Shown here: positions 52,650 to 64,000 of the stretch, piece after piece
Numbering within the stretch: the first letter of the stretch is position 1
How the letters are laid out: every line of letters begins with the position of its first letter
Assembly (NCBI GenBank): GCA_032164245.1
Contig: JAVMKO010000003.1
Span: 3,978,651 to 4,042,650, forward strand
Length of the DNA stretch: 64,000 bases
Reading direction: 5' to 3'
From: Sternotherus odoratus
Lineage: Eukaryota > Chordata > Testudines > Kinosternidae
The notes under the pieces: generated by a model
The model's input: only the letters and a program-made list of their open reading frames with translations
Database searches by the model: none
Told to the model about the DNA's origin: nothing
Made by a program: the position numbers and the translations under genes

Positions 52650-55470
52650 CATTTCTCCTGTATATTCTATAGGTTTCCTATTTAATTCAATTCAGTGATG
52701 AATCTGGTGGTCCTTGTAAAGAACAGAGTAAGCAGACTGCAACTAGAAAGCCAATTTTTAAATGACTTTATTTAAAATAAACAGTATAATTAAACATTGA
52801 ATAAAGCCGATACTATAACAGCAGAGAGCAAGAGTAGTCAAGCAGTTGAAGGAATATGCCTCATTTTAAATGCAGGAAAAATATTCAAAACGAGTCACTA
52901 TTAAAAATCGCATTTATTTTCAGACAAAAGTGCTTTCTAAATGCCTCATTGCACATTAGAGCTGTTAAATGCAAGACTGATCAATTTTCCATCCTTTATC
53001 TCTATTTACCCTAAGCAGGGGAAACCTAATGAGGAGATTTTTCACAATGTAATATGAATTCAACTTTAAATAGGATCAGTGAAGATGAACCAAAATACAA
53101 ATCCGTGCCCTCAGCTTATTTTGGGACAATTTTTAAGAATGACAAAATTGCTTTCCTCTATGGGAAGTTTTTAAAAAAACAATTAACAAATCTGAAGTAC
53201 TTTTTAAAAGGAAATCATGAGAATCTCCAGTGACTGAGTCTCTTCTCATTCCCGTAAATCGGGAGTAACTCTGTTGACGTCGCTAGTCACACTAACCTAA
53301 CATGGGTGGGAAGGCAGGATTCATATTCTCTGACTCATTGTCATGATTTTCCCTCTTTTTTTTTTAATAGGGAGGAAATAATAGCTTCACTAACGTTCAG
53401 TCTAACACGCAGCAGAGACAGCAATTGGTGGGTACTGAGAACACCACCCCGCCTAGCTTCAAAACTAGTAGTTAGTTCCTCCCTAGTTGGAAAGCTGTGA
53501 TTGTAATGCAACCTAAAGCTACCCATGGTTCAGTGACCTGAGTTACAGGCCATAGCAGCCTGTAGGACCCCCAGTGCTGCTACTGAAGCTGTTTAGAGAT
53601 GTTTGAGGATGCTTTGGAAGTGCTGCTGAAGGACAGAACCAGGGCCATCGGCTCATCTTATGCCAGCTGGGGACAAGTGTGGACAACAGCCCACTGGAGT
53701 CAGGCAGAGTACTGTCCTTGAGGCCCTCCTCACTGAGTCAATACCAAACCCATGCATGGAACTAAAGGCACCATTGTTCAGACAAGATGTACAACCACTG
53801 TCCCGACCTCTCCGATCCTTTAATAAAAAGGCGCCATTGGTTGCAGAGATCAGGCGCTGTCTTCCCCAAACTAGACAGTTAACACTGCCCAGCCCCAACC
53901 CAGAACATAACTCCCAGAGCAGAGAGAACTGTGCATTTTAAAGCTTGGACATTTCTTCCGAGTCCCAAATGGCAAAAACCCTTAGGGCTCGAGACATTTT
54001 TTTTTAAAGCTAGGGCACGGGCAGCAAGATGGCCAGAGACCTACACACAGAATTACAGCCTACCCCTTTGCTCTGATGTAAACCCAGCAGCACTTCCGTG
54101 GAGTTACTCCAGTTTTACATGGTGACCCAGAGCAGTGTCTATCACTGGGTCTATGATGTTACAGAGTGTACAAAGCCCGAGTCATCAGTACTTCAAACAA
54201 CTGAACTCTGTAGTTATAATTCACCCCTGGTGCAGCTCCACCCGACAGCAAGGGTGGAAGCCTTGGGATAGACAGCGTTCTGGTGTGATTACCCATGTGA
54301 TACCTTGTCTGCATCATGGTTTTCCTCTGCACAAGGGATGAACTATAGCTCTGGAGTTTGCTTGTATAGACAAGGCCTCCAACTCCAGTACCAATCAGTT
54401 GGTTCCCCTTAAGATTCATATATAGGTTTTCCTTGGAGCATGAGCATTAAAATCAATATTTTCCCTTGATTAAGAGGACGTGAGTGGCTAGATGAGTATT
54501 ATTATTATTACTCTGCACTTTTGTGAGGCTTGCTTCAGCTCTAACATGCTTTACAAACATTATTAACTAATTAAAGGATGAAGCTATGACATGCTTCTCT
54601 ACCTGGGTTGGTGGCAAGTCTAGGAATGTGGGGTTTTTAACAAGTGTCCACTTCCAAGCAGCCCCAGCTGCTTTTAAAGGTGACCTAAGAGGAAAACATA
54701 GGTTTGAGCACTTCTTTCCCTGAAAGGTGTTTTTTTGGGGGGGCTGGGGGAGGAGAGGAGTTGTTTTTAAACCCTTTAAAAAGGTTATTTATCTGCTTGC
54801 TTTTTACCTTAAACAGTCTCATTAGAAATAATTTCCCCTCTTAATCAAGTTACAGCTGCATAGTTCCTTACATAGTCTCATAAATTCTCCAGTCTTCCAT
54901 AGAGTTGCTCAGGGGAAACAGGCCAGACAAAACCTGAATCCATCATGTAAACAACGAGCAGCCAAATAAGTATAAAAGGAATCCAAACCAGCAATCTTTC
55001 AGACCTTCCCTTTATATCATAAAGAAGGAAGAAGGGGCAAAAACCCTACCGTTTTCTGTCATTTTTCAGGTCCTCCTTTAAAATCACAATGGAAATCAAG
55101 GGCACATTTGAACTTTACAGTCAACTTCCTTATAAGTCCCACAGCATTTTCTAGTATTGGTCCAAATCACTACATCTCATCCTCTCTTAGTACAGTGGTT
55201 GGGGCCATGCTAGTAGAATATGATGGGATTTTTTAATTTTATAAGAATAGAGGGAAACCAGCAGAGCAGATAGTCTCATATTTGACCAGAAAGCAAAATT
55301 AATTTTTTTTACTTACATCTCTAGAATTGGTTCCTCTATTTATTCCACTACGTTCTCGCACTTTAATCACTTGCAAACAAGTTTTAAAAAAATCCAATAC
55401 CCACCTAGTTTAAACTATTCCCTGACCTAAAAAAACCCATGCAGGCAGCAGAGAGGTAAATTATGTCTTC
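52650..55470. other. AT-rich block without recognised repeats
   Basis: Markedly more AT-rich than its surroundings. No frame looks like a protein. TTTATT and AATAAA strings near 52760-52805 could serve as poly(A) signals on either strand. Function unknown. Confidence 0.5.
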
Positions 55471-55503
55471 TATGAGGGAAACACAGCCAGCAACCATATA
55501 GGC

Positions 55504-55729
55504 CATTGGTTCTCAAACTGGGGGTCGGGACCCCTCTGGGGGTCGCAAGCCAGTTCTGTGGGGGTCGCGAGCCCCTGCTGCCAGCAGCCGACTCCGAACA
55601 TTGCCGCTGCCGCAGGCTGCTGGCATCCAGCCCCTGCTGCTGCAGGCAGCCCATGCCCCTAGAGGGGGTCACGCTTAGAGGCCCAGTGTGGGAAAGGGGT
55701 CACCACTACAAAAAGTTTGAGAACCACTG
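55504..55729. mobile_element. hAT-type miniature element
   Basis: Ends CATTGGTTCTCAAAC (left) and reversed CAGTGGTTCTCAAAC (right), 14 of 15 identical. Perfect 8-bp duplication ATATAGGC at 55496-55503 and 55730-55737. 226 bp with GGGGGTCGCAAGCC-type inside. Confidence 0.95.
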
Positions 55730-57404
55730 ATATAGGCTCTGCTGCAAAACAGCTGCCTCTCACCCTAGGATCTGGATTTCAGTTCTTTAATTAACAGAAC
55801 CCTGGGAAAATGGGGGGGGGGGGGGGGCAGGGAGAGTGATTCCTGGTAAAAGAAAACAGTAAAATGTGCAAATATGAACTATTTGCACATCAGTAATGCT
55901 CACATCACATACATTATTGATTGGGGCAGGGTGTGATTTTATCCAAACAACCCCGGTGAAAATATCCCTAGCCACTTCTATTCACAAATTCAATCCATGT
56001 CTTTGACAACACCGATAATCTCCCCCTCTGAAGCTGGGCCACTCTCAGCACGGAAAACTGGGCTTTCTAGGGCAGATCTGTTATTGCCAGGAGCCTCCAT
56101 TGAAACAAAAAGACCCACTGGGAGAGGGTTGCAGCACCGTGTCATTGGCACCTCCAATCCGGCAGCTCTATTTGCTCGGGCGTAGGGGTCTTCCTGCAAA
56201 CATCCACTTAGAGCATCGGGGCTCCTGCTCACAAATCTTAATCTCTTGCTGTGCCGTGAAGAGGTAGAAGCTGTATTGACTCTTTAGGGAGGGGATTGGT
56301 TCTTGGTGTTCCTGCTGGACCTGTCGGTGGGATTCAATACCAATTCATGAGCATGTGTTGCGATGACTGAATACTTGAAAGGCTTCTGAAATCAAAGTGT
56401 ATTCTTAGCATCTTTACATGCCAGAGCTTGGCCAGTTTCTGGGACCCATCCCAAGGATCTGTTGGTCTTTTGCAGTTATACACTTCCTCTGGGCAGCAGT
56501 CTTCATACTCATGTCTCACGCTTGAGATCCTAAGATGCATTTCTAGCTGCCAACTATGTCTGAAGACATTTTGGTGTGAGCATCACATAGTGTCGTGCAC
56601 ATGCAGTGCCATGGTGCAGTCATGAAATGCCAAACAAACGGAAAACATGTTTTTTTAAAGATGGCTGATTGGCCAGGAAACGAGACTGCTCTGAACTGGG
56701 TGGATTGGCACATAACACGGGTGTAGGGCCCCCATAGACACTGGTTTCTGGTTGACTGCCACCTGTCTCACTTTGCACAGCTGGGGGTGGAATGTACAAG
56801 GCCTGAACACCTTCCCCCCCCCCACCCCCAAACACACAGTAATCATTAGCCTGGGCTGCTTTCTGGAGCAGGCGTCCAACAGGGACTGGAAAAAGACCAG
56901 TGCAGAGAGACAAGTGAGCAAGGAACTGCACCGTGTGCGCACATCGCCATGGGATTGTTATTTACAGCTGTGTTAAAAGACAAGCCCAGCCCTGCATTGC
57001 TGGTATCTTCTCTCAGATCCTTAAAACGCACCTGGTCAAGTAACTGCTGCTCGCAGCTCATTTTAATTACTAAACTCGCTTTCCCCCTGCTAAGCTCCCA
57101 CAGGTGTGTTGCACTCAGGACACTGAACTCAGCGAGCAATGGGCTGCCCTCCAGGAACTCTTCACACCTGAGGAGCTCAAGACAGAACTAGGAAAGGCAT
57201 TTACATCTCCCCCACAGAACGCACTCCTACACTACAGCATAGGAATTTAGGCAGCGTTGGGAAATTCCTTCGGTCTCTAGGTTTGGGCCGTGCCAGAGGA
57301 AATGGAGGGCTGGGGAAAGCACGCATTGACGTCACACACACAGCTACCAGACACAGACGCTTCCACAGCAGCGGCAACTGACCACAGCATCTAAAAGGCA
57401 AGAT

Positions 57405-57445
57405 GTCAAGAATCAGAGAGGTAGCCGTGTTAGACTGGTGAGTAG
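57405..57445 (-). repeat. Short piece of the AGTGGGTATTAGCCCACGAA family
   Basis: AAGAATCAGAGAGGTAGCCG TGTTAGACTGG only, the terminal part of the repeat. Confidence 0.7.
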
Positions 57446-58149
57446 CTTTCATCTGGAGATTGAATGGAAAGCCCCTAGTCCAGCCACCATATCAGCTCCC
57501 ACCTGATAATCAGGCAGAGCCCCCAACAATCACAGAACGTTTTGGGTACCTTCTGCTTTCTCTGTGTTCACCCCGTCTCGTCTCCTGTTGAGATCTTCCT
57601 TAGCCTTACGAAGCAGAAGGAGAAAGGGAAAAATCTTTCTCTAACCTCTCTGGCTTGTTGACTACTAACCTAGGGCCAGGGTTCTGGATTGGGATTCCAA
57701 GTTCCAGAAACACTGGGATTTTACCAGGCAACTTGTTATTGCTGGGATTTGGGTTCTAGGTACAGACAGACGGGTTCTAGGTACAATAGCAGCAGCATAT
57801 AGTAAGAGCAGAGACAAGAGGACTAGCATTGTATTAATAGCCATTGTAGATTGACAGTAATCATCATCATCCCTTCTATAGCACTTTCCATTCACGGCCT
57901 GCAAATCTCCAGCCTGACAAGTGTAGCTTCACAGCATCCTGGAGAAACACTCCTGCAGATCCCTCGAGACCCATTTCGGCCACACTGCCCACAGATCAGC
58001 CAGCTGAGGTACATATTTGGGAGTTACTACTCATACGTATTCGGCCTGTGTTTTTTTATCCATCTCCCCGACCCTTACAGATGTTGTTTGGCGTCTTAGA
58101 TTGTGAGTTTATTGGGGGCAGGGAGCTGTGTACTGACAGCACCTAGCAT

Positions 58150-58235
58150 GTGGTGGGTGATCCTGCAATGCACAGAATACATTTACCTTAACAGATGGGG
58201 AAACTGAGGCAGAGAGCTTAAGGTCCACATTTTCA
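58150..58235 (-). repeat. MIR-like fragment, reversed
   Basis: ACAGATGGGGAAACTGAGGC followed by AGAGAGCTTAAGG. Confidence 0.65.
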
Positions 58236-58469
58236 AAACGTGGCCTCTGATTTTGGGTATGTCTGTTTTTTAGGTGCCCCATTTTAAACACCCACGGTTG
58301 GATGTTCAGAGGTGCTCAGGACTCGAACACCAACTCAGGACAATAAGCGCTGCCGGGGCTCAGCACCACTGGACTTCTACCCTAGCAGTGCCACAATCCA
58401 GGCACTCAGCATTCGAGGCTCCTTTTGACAATTTGGGCCGGAGTGATTTCAGAGGAACAGACTCTAAAC

Positions 58470-58775
58470 CCAGAAGGGACCATCAGATCATCTGGTCTGA
58501 CCTCCTGAATAGCAGAGGCCATTACATTTCACCCAGTTACCCTTGTACTGAGCTTAATAACTTCTGTTTGGCTAAAGCAAACCTTCTGGACAGGCAGCCG
58601 GCCTTGATTAGAAGAGAATCCACCACGTTCCTTGGTAGTTTGTTCTAATGGCTAATCCCCTTCACTGGTAGAAATCTGCGCCTTATGTTTCATTTGAATT
58701 TGTTGGTCTTCAGCTTCCAGCCATTAGTTCTTATTTTGCCTTTCTCCACCACATTAAAGAGCCATTTCTTGCCTG
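58470..58775 (-). repeat. Dispersed LINE-like repeat (antisense)
   Basis: ATCATCTGGTCTGACCTCCT, GAGAATCCACCACGTTCCTT, GCTTCCAGCCATTAGTTCTT in the order of a repeat frequent in turtles; likely an antisense CR1-clade piece. Confidence 0.65.
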
Positions 58776-58983
58776 CTGTTTTCTCCTAGGAAGTTAGTCA
58801 GATACTGTAATCCACCAAGGAAACCAACCACAGCGCCAGGAGCCTGTGCCTTTAACTACAAGACCATCCTTCCTCAGCGTGAGGTGAAGCTCCGTATGGA
58901 AATCCTTAGCTGCTCACCCATCAGACTGCTTCACCCTTCTAGAAGGGAGCCCTAATTTGCATTGGGCATTATACCCATCAGGG

Positions 58984-59122
58984 CTGCTTGCATCCGACGA
59001 AGTGGGTATTAGCCCACGAAAGCTTATGCTTCAATACTTTAGTTAGTCTTTAAGGTGCCACAGGACTCTTTGTTACCTCTGCTATTCCAGACTAACACGG
59101 CTACCTCGCTGATTCTTGACAT
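58984..59122 (+). repeat. Dispersed repeat copy (AGTGGGTATTAGCCCACGAA family), fullest in window
   Basis: Starts GCTTGCATCCGACGAAGTGG and runs through TAGTCTTTAAGGTGCCACAG to CTATTCCAGACTAACACGGC TACC. Confidence 0.85.
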
Positions 59123-61439
59123 CAGGACTCTGTAACTTCAGTTCAAACTAAAATCCAGTCAGCTCCCATTTACACCTGGAGATTGTCTGGACTTCTTCGG
59201 TTCCTCGAGCTGAAAACTTGGCAAGATTTCGAGGGCTAAGTGAAGCTAAGCAGGGAAAAGGCCTGTGGGGAACTAAAAAGGCTAGTCCTCTGCCTTCGTC
59301 ACTGAGGCTAGGGAGGCCGTGAAAGTGGTTTTGATGGCTAGGCAAGGAAGGGCTAGAGATCCCAGGTATTCCATATGCAGTGGGGATGAGGCTAGTGTCT
59401 CTAATACCAACTTTTGGCTCCACAGGGGAGTTCAGAAAGTGACCCTTGGTCTAATGGGCTAACAAAGAACCCTACCAGGCTCTTAGCTGGGATTCCTTGG
59501 TCTTCACACACAACACGACCCAAACTTTACATGAGCTTTTGACAGGACATGGACATGTGGCTTTTTGCATAGTTGCCTGAATACCTTCTGCAGTTCTGGA
59601 CAGGGCAGCCCGTGTGGGGACTGGCGAGCATTCTGCATGGACTGCCTTGCACTAGAAGAACCATTCTCGTCCTGAGCCGGGCCTCTCTAGGTTTCCTGTA
59701 CAACCAGGAGCAGTACAGGAAGTGGAGGATACGGCATGAATAAGGAGGGATGGGAAGTCCTTGGTTTAAGGAGCTGACAGGGCAGCAGCCATGGATATTC
59801 TAAGACAGGGTCCCCATTGAAGAACTTCTTGGCTCTGCCCACAGAGAGGACAGTGTACATGTTGCACCAGACAGCTGAATGGCCTTGGCTTTGCACTGTG
59901 ATGTCTCCCCTGGGTGCCCCACATTCTAAAGCTTGCCCCAATGATTGAATGAAGGGGAATAGCTCCAAAGGGAATTCACTTCCGTCAGCTCTTCCCCCTG
60001 CACAGTCCGAGGCTCCTACTTGTTTCAGCAGGGTGCCCCTGTCTTGTAATGTGCCATGTACTGTTGTAGCATGAATACATACGCTGCGGCCCCTGGTGAG
60101 GAAGGGAACGAGCATCCCAATGAGGCTCACACCACCTGGACACAACGAATACTGTGAGTGTTGGGCTGGCTCTCTCATGAGGTCCATGATTTCAATATAC
60201 CTCTCCGGGCACAAAGCAGCTCCCGCTGCAAGAGTGTGGAATCGTAGCCAGCTGAGTCCAGATGGCCAAAGACTTCTAGCATCCTGGATGGAGCTGCCAC
60301 TTGTTCCAGATTTTATTAGCTAGTCTCCCAGGGGGACTATCACAGATCCCTCCTTGTCTGAGGGTGCCTTTGTTCATCACACTCAGCTTGGCAGAGCTGC
60401 AAGGTGCTGTCGTGAGGATGACCATTGGTGCACAGAACTGGACATGCAGTTCCCCATCTGTGATCAGTAAAAATTCTGCATGGGGCGGGGATGTGGAGGT
60501 TTCGATTTCAAGTCAGATGTGGTGAAGGAATCTCCTTAAACAGCTTTCCGGCTGTGGTCACAGGGAACTGAGTGACACTAATGGCTGGGGATTGCCTGGC
60601 CTGTACTGAAAGGTCTGTTCTTTCCCCCTCTGGGAGAAGAGGGACGCTCTCTCTGACTGGCTTAGACCCCTTTGGGCTCAAGCTCAGAGCTCTGCAGATC
60701 TGCCTTCGGAACACAACACTCATTTTACCGTGACTCTAGCTCCTGGGTGTTCTTCCATCTCCACCATCTAGGGGGGAAAGTGAACTGAAGCAAAGAGCCT
60801 TCTGGGGCCACACTTCCTATAGGAATTAGACACATTCTGGGACCGAAGGAGACAAAGCTACATGCCAGCGACCTGCCTTTCTGGCAGAGAGTGAGTAGCA
60901 AGGATCTGTCCTGCTGCCTGAAGGCTCTGGGGCTGTGCTCGGCCTCCAGTTCAGAGCGCTCTTCCCGCCCGGCTGTGGCTCCGGACCTGTCCCCCTCTGC
61001 ACTCAGGAGGCTTCGGAATGTCTTCTCCCCGTCATATGGGTCTGAAGGACTCTGCAATGGAGAGCTGCCTGGCACGCCCTGCACCCATCCCTCCCGCCGG
61101 GCCTCCTTCCTGAGGTGGATCGGCACCCGGGGATGTGGCAAATACTAGAGACAAGAGGGGAGCAGACAACGCCAAATATTGCTCTGAGTGGCAGGGCAGG
61201 AACCGTTCTCTCTAGTGGTGGCAACTACAACATCCCCTGTGGGCATTTGGTAGTGACAGGCCTCCCACTGGAGTTGGACCTGGCTGTTCTGTGGGGCAGA
61301 ACAAACTAGCCCTTCAAAACTCAGGGGGCTGATTTCCTGCAGCTCCTATGGACTAGTGGGAGCAATGCTGCTCAACACCTCTGAAAACTAGACCTGCCCC
61401 AATCCACCTCCAAGAGAGGAAAAATCCACACACTGCAAA

Positions 61440-62616
61440 GCAGTCACCAGAAAGCAAGACAAGGTTAGCGGTCATCTCCATTGCTTTGGTTTGATCTCTT
61501 GCAAATTCAGCCAACAATTCCACACACCAGCATCATTTTAGAAAAAGTGGAAAAAAATCATAAATCAAATAAAAAGCGGTGATATTAAGAGCGATCGCAA
61601 CCAAAGGAAGAAAACAAATTTATACAAGAAATCAGAGCTATGTACAGTGACAGGTTTGAGGGGAAAAAATAAGCTATCTCCCATCAGAGAGTTGAATTTT
61701 TATTATTTTTATTATTATTTTAAATAGTTAAGCTACCTCAGCTGTTAAGCACAATCAAAGCAGAAAAAACCAACTGCTTAATTTTATTTAATATTTAATC
61801 AGAAAATTTTTATCTACAATAATTGACAGAACCCTCCCCCCTCCTCCCCATCCTTCCCCCTAAAAATTATTGCAGCTTTTCCCCCCAAACTGTTCTTTTT
61901 TTTGTCTTTTTATTATTATTTCCCCCTGATGTAATATACACATTGTGGCCTCTCTCGCTAGGAGGCTTTAAACACCAGCATAAAACATGGAAAAAATGGT
62001 GGGTCAAAATACTCTCTGTTTTTCTTTAAAACTGACAAACTCACGATTGCTAGAAAAAGCTGATTGTACGCACAAGCGGACTGGGGCAGAGGGGAGAAAA
62101 GGTGTTTGGGTTTTTTAAGCCATGAATAAAAACAGCCTTGCTGATAGAAGTCCGGTGTCAATTCCCCACCTTCCCACTGGGCTGAGACACGAATCAGTGA
62201 CAGATCCAGCTGAAACTGAGATGATCTTCCTCCGGCTGAAGCAGTCTCTTTCAACTCACTTCTTCCTCCAGCCCCTTCCCCACTTCCCCGAGAAACCTTC
62301 ATCTGGAGTAAGATGCCAGCAACTGATTACAAAAATAAGAATCATCTGTAATTTTGGCTCAAGAAACCGACTGTCCTGCCTTGTCGCTTTGCCAACATCC
62401 AACGCCTTTTACAAAAACAAACAAAAACCCCCCCCCGTAAGACGGAAAAAAACAAAACCCCAAAACAAAAAAAAACCTTTTTGCTCCAAACACTACGAGC
62501 TGAAGAATGGCTGCAGTTTGAGATATCAAAAATCTCAGAAAAATATATAATATATATATATATTTATATATCTCTGTATGTCTTATTATTTAAATTTCAC
62601 ATTCCTTTAAAAGCGG
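61440..62616 (-). other. NCOA1: Probable NCOA1 3' untranslated region, AT-rich
   Basis: Sequence downstream of the NCOA1 stop is AT-rich, free of recognised repeats and holds several TTTATT strings (minus-strand AATAAA), for example at 61783-61788. It also has an A-rich and (TA)n stretch at 62400-62572. The real end of the transcript cannot be fixed. Confidence 0.45.
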
Positions 62617-62787
62617 TTATTCAGTCAGTAGCTGCTGAAGGAGGCTCTTCTGCTGGGCCTGAGGGATCTGAGGACCTGTCGTGCTTTTCTGCGAGCCCAT
62701 TGGACCAGGCTGATTCAGGTAAGGGTCTCCGCCTACCAGATTCACTGTACACTGCACGTCAGCAAACACCTGAACCTGTTGTACCTG
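62617..62787 (-). CDS. NCOA1: NCOA1 terminal coding exon (SRC-1a form)
   Basis: Nuclear receptor coactivator 1, a p160 coactivator that bridges ligand-bound receptors to acetyltransferases. Fifty-six codons plus TAA (62619-62617), beginning QVQQVQVFADVQCTVNLVGG and ending PQAQQKSLLQQLLTE. The C-terminal LQQLL is the extra LXXLL receptor-binding box present only in the long (a) isoform. The acceptor is TCCCAG at 62788-62789; a second CAG three bases on would drop one Gln. The rest of the gene lies beyond 64000 on the minus strand. Convergent with PTRHD1, as in mammals. Confidence 0.95.
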   Translation of the reverse strand, partial: QVQQVQVFADVQCTVNLVGGDPYLNQPGPMGSQKSTTGPQIPQAQQKSLLQQLLTE

Positions 62788-64000
62788 CTGGGACACAAAA
62801 GACAAGAGAGATTTTTAGAGGGAAAGAGGAACAGGCCCCTTGGCTTATGGACTGGGTACTACGTGAAGTGGAAACTCACTAGAGAATTCCTCTAGTCTGT
62901 AGTCACCACAGAGAAGTACTCTTCTGTCTTCTTTTCCTATAAAAAGAAAACTACTGCACTCATTTGGATCAGAGCTCTGAAAGATTCACATGTTTTTAAT
63001 TAAAAAAAAATTGGCATTCCCATGTCTCCAGCTGCCGGACAGCCATTACTCTGTGCTGAGAGCCACCTTGTCCGGGACACCTGCTCTGAGGGGAGCACAG
63101 TATCAAAGGCTGGAAAGCAATCGCCTCCTGTTTTTACTACCGCTGAAACCCCTTCACTTGCAGCCAAAGAGACCAGAGGCACAGGGTAGAATGCTTATGC
63201 TATGCTGCTGAATAGGGTGCATAAGAGCCACAAAGTGGAACTGACCAGGAAATTAAAAGGGTGAAATTGATTAGTTGATTTTCATTGTCCAGAAGGAGAA
63301 AAATTAAAAATTAAAAACAAAACAGCATCAGCGGTGACAGGTAGAATTGATTTGTAATACTTAATGAGTTATTAATAAAACACAAGGAGGCACATCACTC
63401 TTACTTTGTTTTAAATATGTATTTATTACCCATTTTGAAAAATTGTAACCAGCCCAGGGGCAAAAATCTGCTCACCCACCCCTCTTGAAGGATAATGCCA
63501 CTGAAAAATTTATACTGTGTGATGCTCTTTTATAAGCCCATCAAAAGCCCAAAATTCCTTGCCGTGGGCAAGCAGAATTTTGCAAGACTGACTGAACACA
63601 GGAGGAGCAGTTAGAGTTCACCAGCGAACAGAGAACAAAGAGAACTTCAGACGGAAGCAGAACACGTCATCTCTAGACAGACTGGTAGTGCGCTGGTCCT
63701 CTCCAGACTGCTGGCCAGGCGCATGCTCTGGGCTGAACCTGGCAGTACTGCACGGCAGAATGGCAATACTCGGCCCAAGATCCTCAAAAGTTGCTTGTTA
63801 TTTTGAGTTTACAACTTGAACTGCCTTAAAAGGGCCTGATTTCAGAAAGTGCTGAGCCCCTTTCTCTGAACAGACCCAATGGTTCAACCGTACTCGAGCT
63901 CAGACTCCTCCCAACGCGGCACTAAGTGCACACCGATAGATTACGAACACGTTGTGTCGCGGAGACGAGGATTCTGACTACCAATGTTCCTAATAACATC
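62788..64000 (-). other. NCOA1: NCOA1 last intron (partial)
   Basis: No further NCOA1 exon or clear repeat is visible between the final exon's acceptor and the window end. I looked for the alternative terminal exon of the shorter isoform and did not find a convincing one. Confidence 0.6.

Larger units (their letters stand above)
48750..61440. other. PTRHD1-NCOA1 convergent intergenic interval
   Basis: About 12.7 kb with dispersed repeats (listed) and no convincing gene. A block at 52650-55470 is AT-rich and free of repeats I recognise. Open frames on the minus strand at 59687-61141 are discussed in findings; none shows a known domain. Confidence 0.6.

Noticed and set aside
62990..64000. Alternative terminal NCOA1 exon for the short isoform
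   Set aside because: No stretch matched the short C-terminal tail I recall, so it was not annotated.
1..64000. CRISPR array, tRNA or rRNA gene, or bacterial operon
   Set aside because: Regular arrays here are minisatellites without unique spacers, tRNA-like text belongs to SINEs, and gene structure is eukaryotic.

Overview
The window is vertebrate nuclear DNA. It carries four spliced genes with canonical exon phasing, long introns and a dense load of old and young interspersed repeats. The repeats (CR1 LINEs with their 3' tails, MIR/CORE-like SINEs, a tRNA-derived SINE ending in a CR1-like tail, and many short hAT-type elements with 8-bp target duplications) point to a sauropsid. The tRNA-SINE with CR1 tail suggests a turtle; that assignment is inference. 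No prokaryotic feature, CRISPR array, tRNA or rRNA gene was seen.

Layout. (1) 1-28.5 kb, + strand: the 3' three quarters of ADCY3 (adenylyl cyclase 3). Eighteen exons encode the last 841 residues, from the end of the first membrane-domain linker through C1, the second six-helix membrane domain and C2, to the stop at 27671-27673. The first exons lie upstream of the window. (2) 34.0-43.5 kb, - strand: a complete six-exon CENPO (inner-kinetochore protein CENP-O), convergent with ADCY3. (3) 43.5-44.0 kb: a CpG-rich bidirectional promoter shared with PTRHD1, built of repeated 109-bp cassettes. (4) 44.0-48.7 kb, + strand: complete two-exon PTRHD1. (5) 48.7-62.6 kb: a large intergenic interval with repeats and no convincing gene. 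(6) 62.6 kb to the end, - strand: the terminal coding exon of NCOA1 (SRC-1a form), convergent with PTRHD1, and part of the intron before it.

The order ADCY3-CENPO-PTRHD1-NCOA1 and all four orientations match, in mirror image, the human 2p23.3 order known to me, which supports the gene calls. The genes do not form one pathway: ADCY3 makes cAMP at the plasma or ciliary membrane, CENPO works at centromeres, PTRHD1 is a Pth2-fold protein, and NCOA1 is a nuclear-receptor coactivator.

The most interesting non-genic structure is (a) the triplicated YY1/ZNF143-like promoter cassette between CENPO and PTRHD1, in which the PTRHD1 start codon lies inside the last YY1-type motif, and (b) a series of hAT-type elements with clear terminal inverted repeats and 8-bp duplications, two of which contain large internal minisatellites and some of which sit nested inside older SINEs. 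I found no evidence for a new biological system; most of the rest is ordinary intronic and intergenic DNA.
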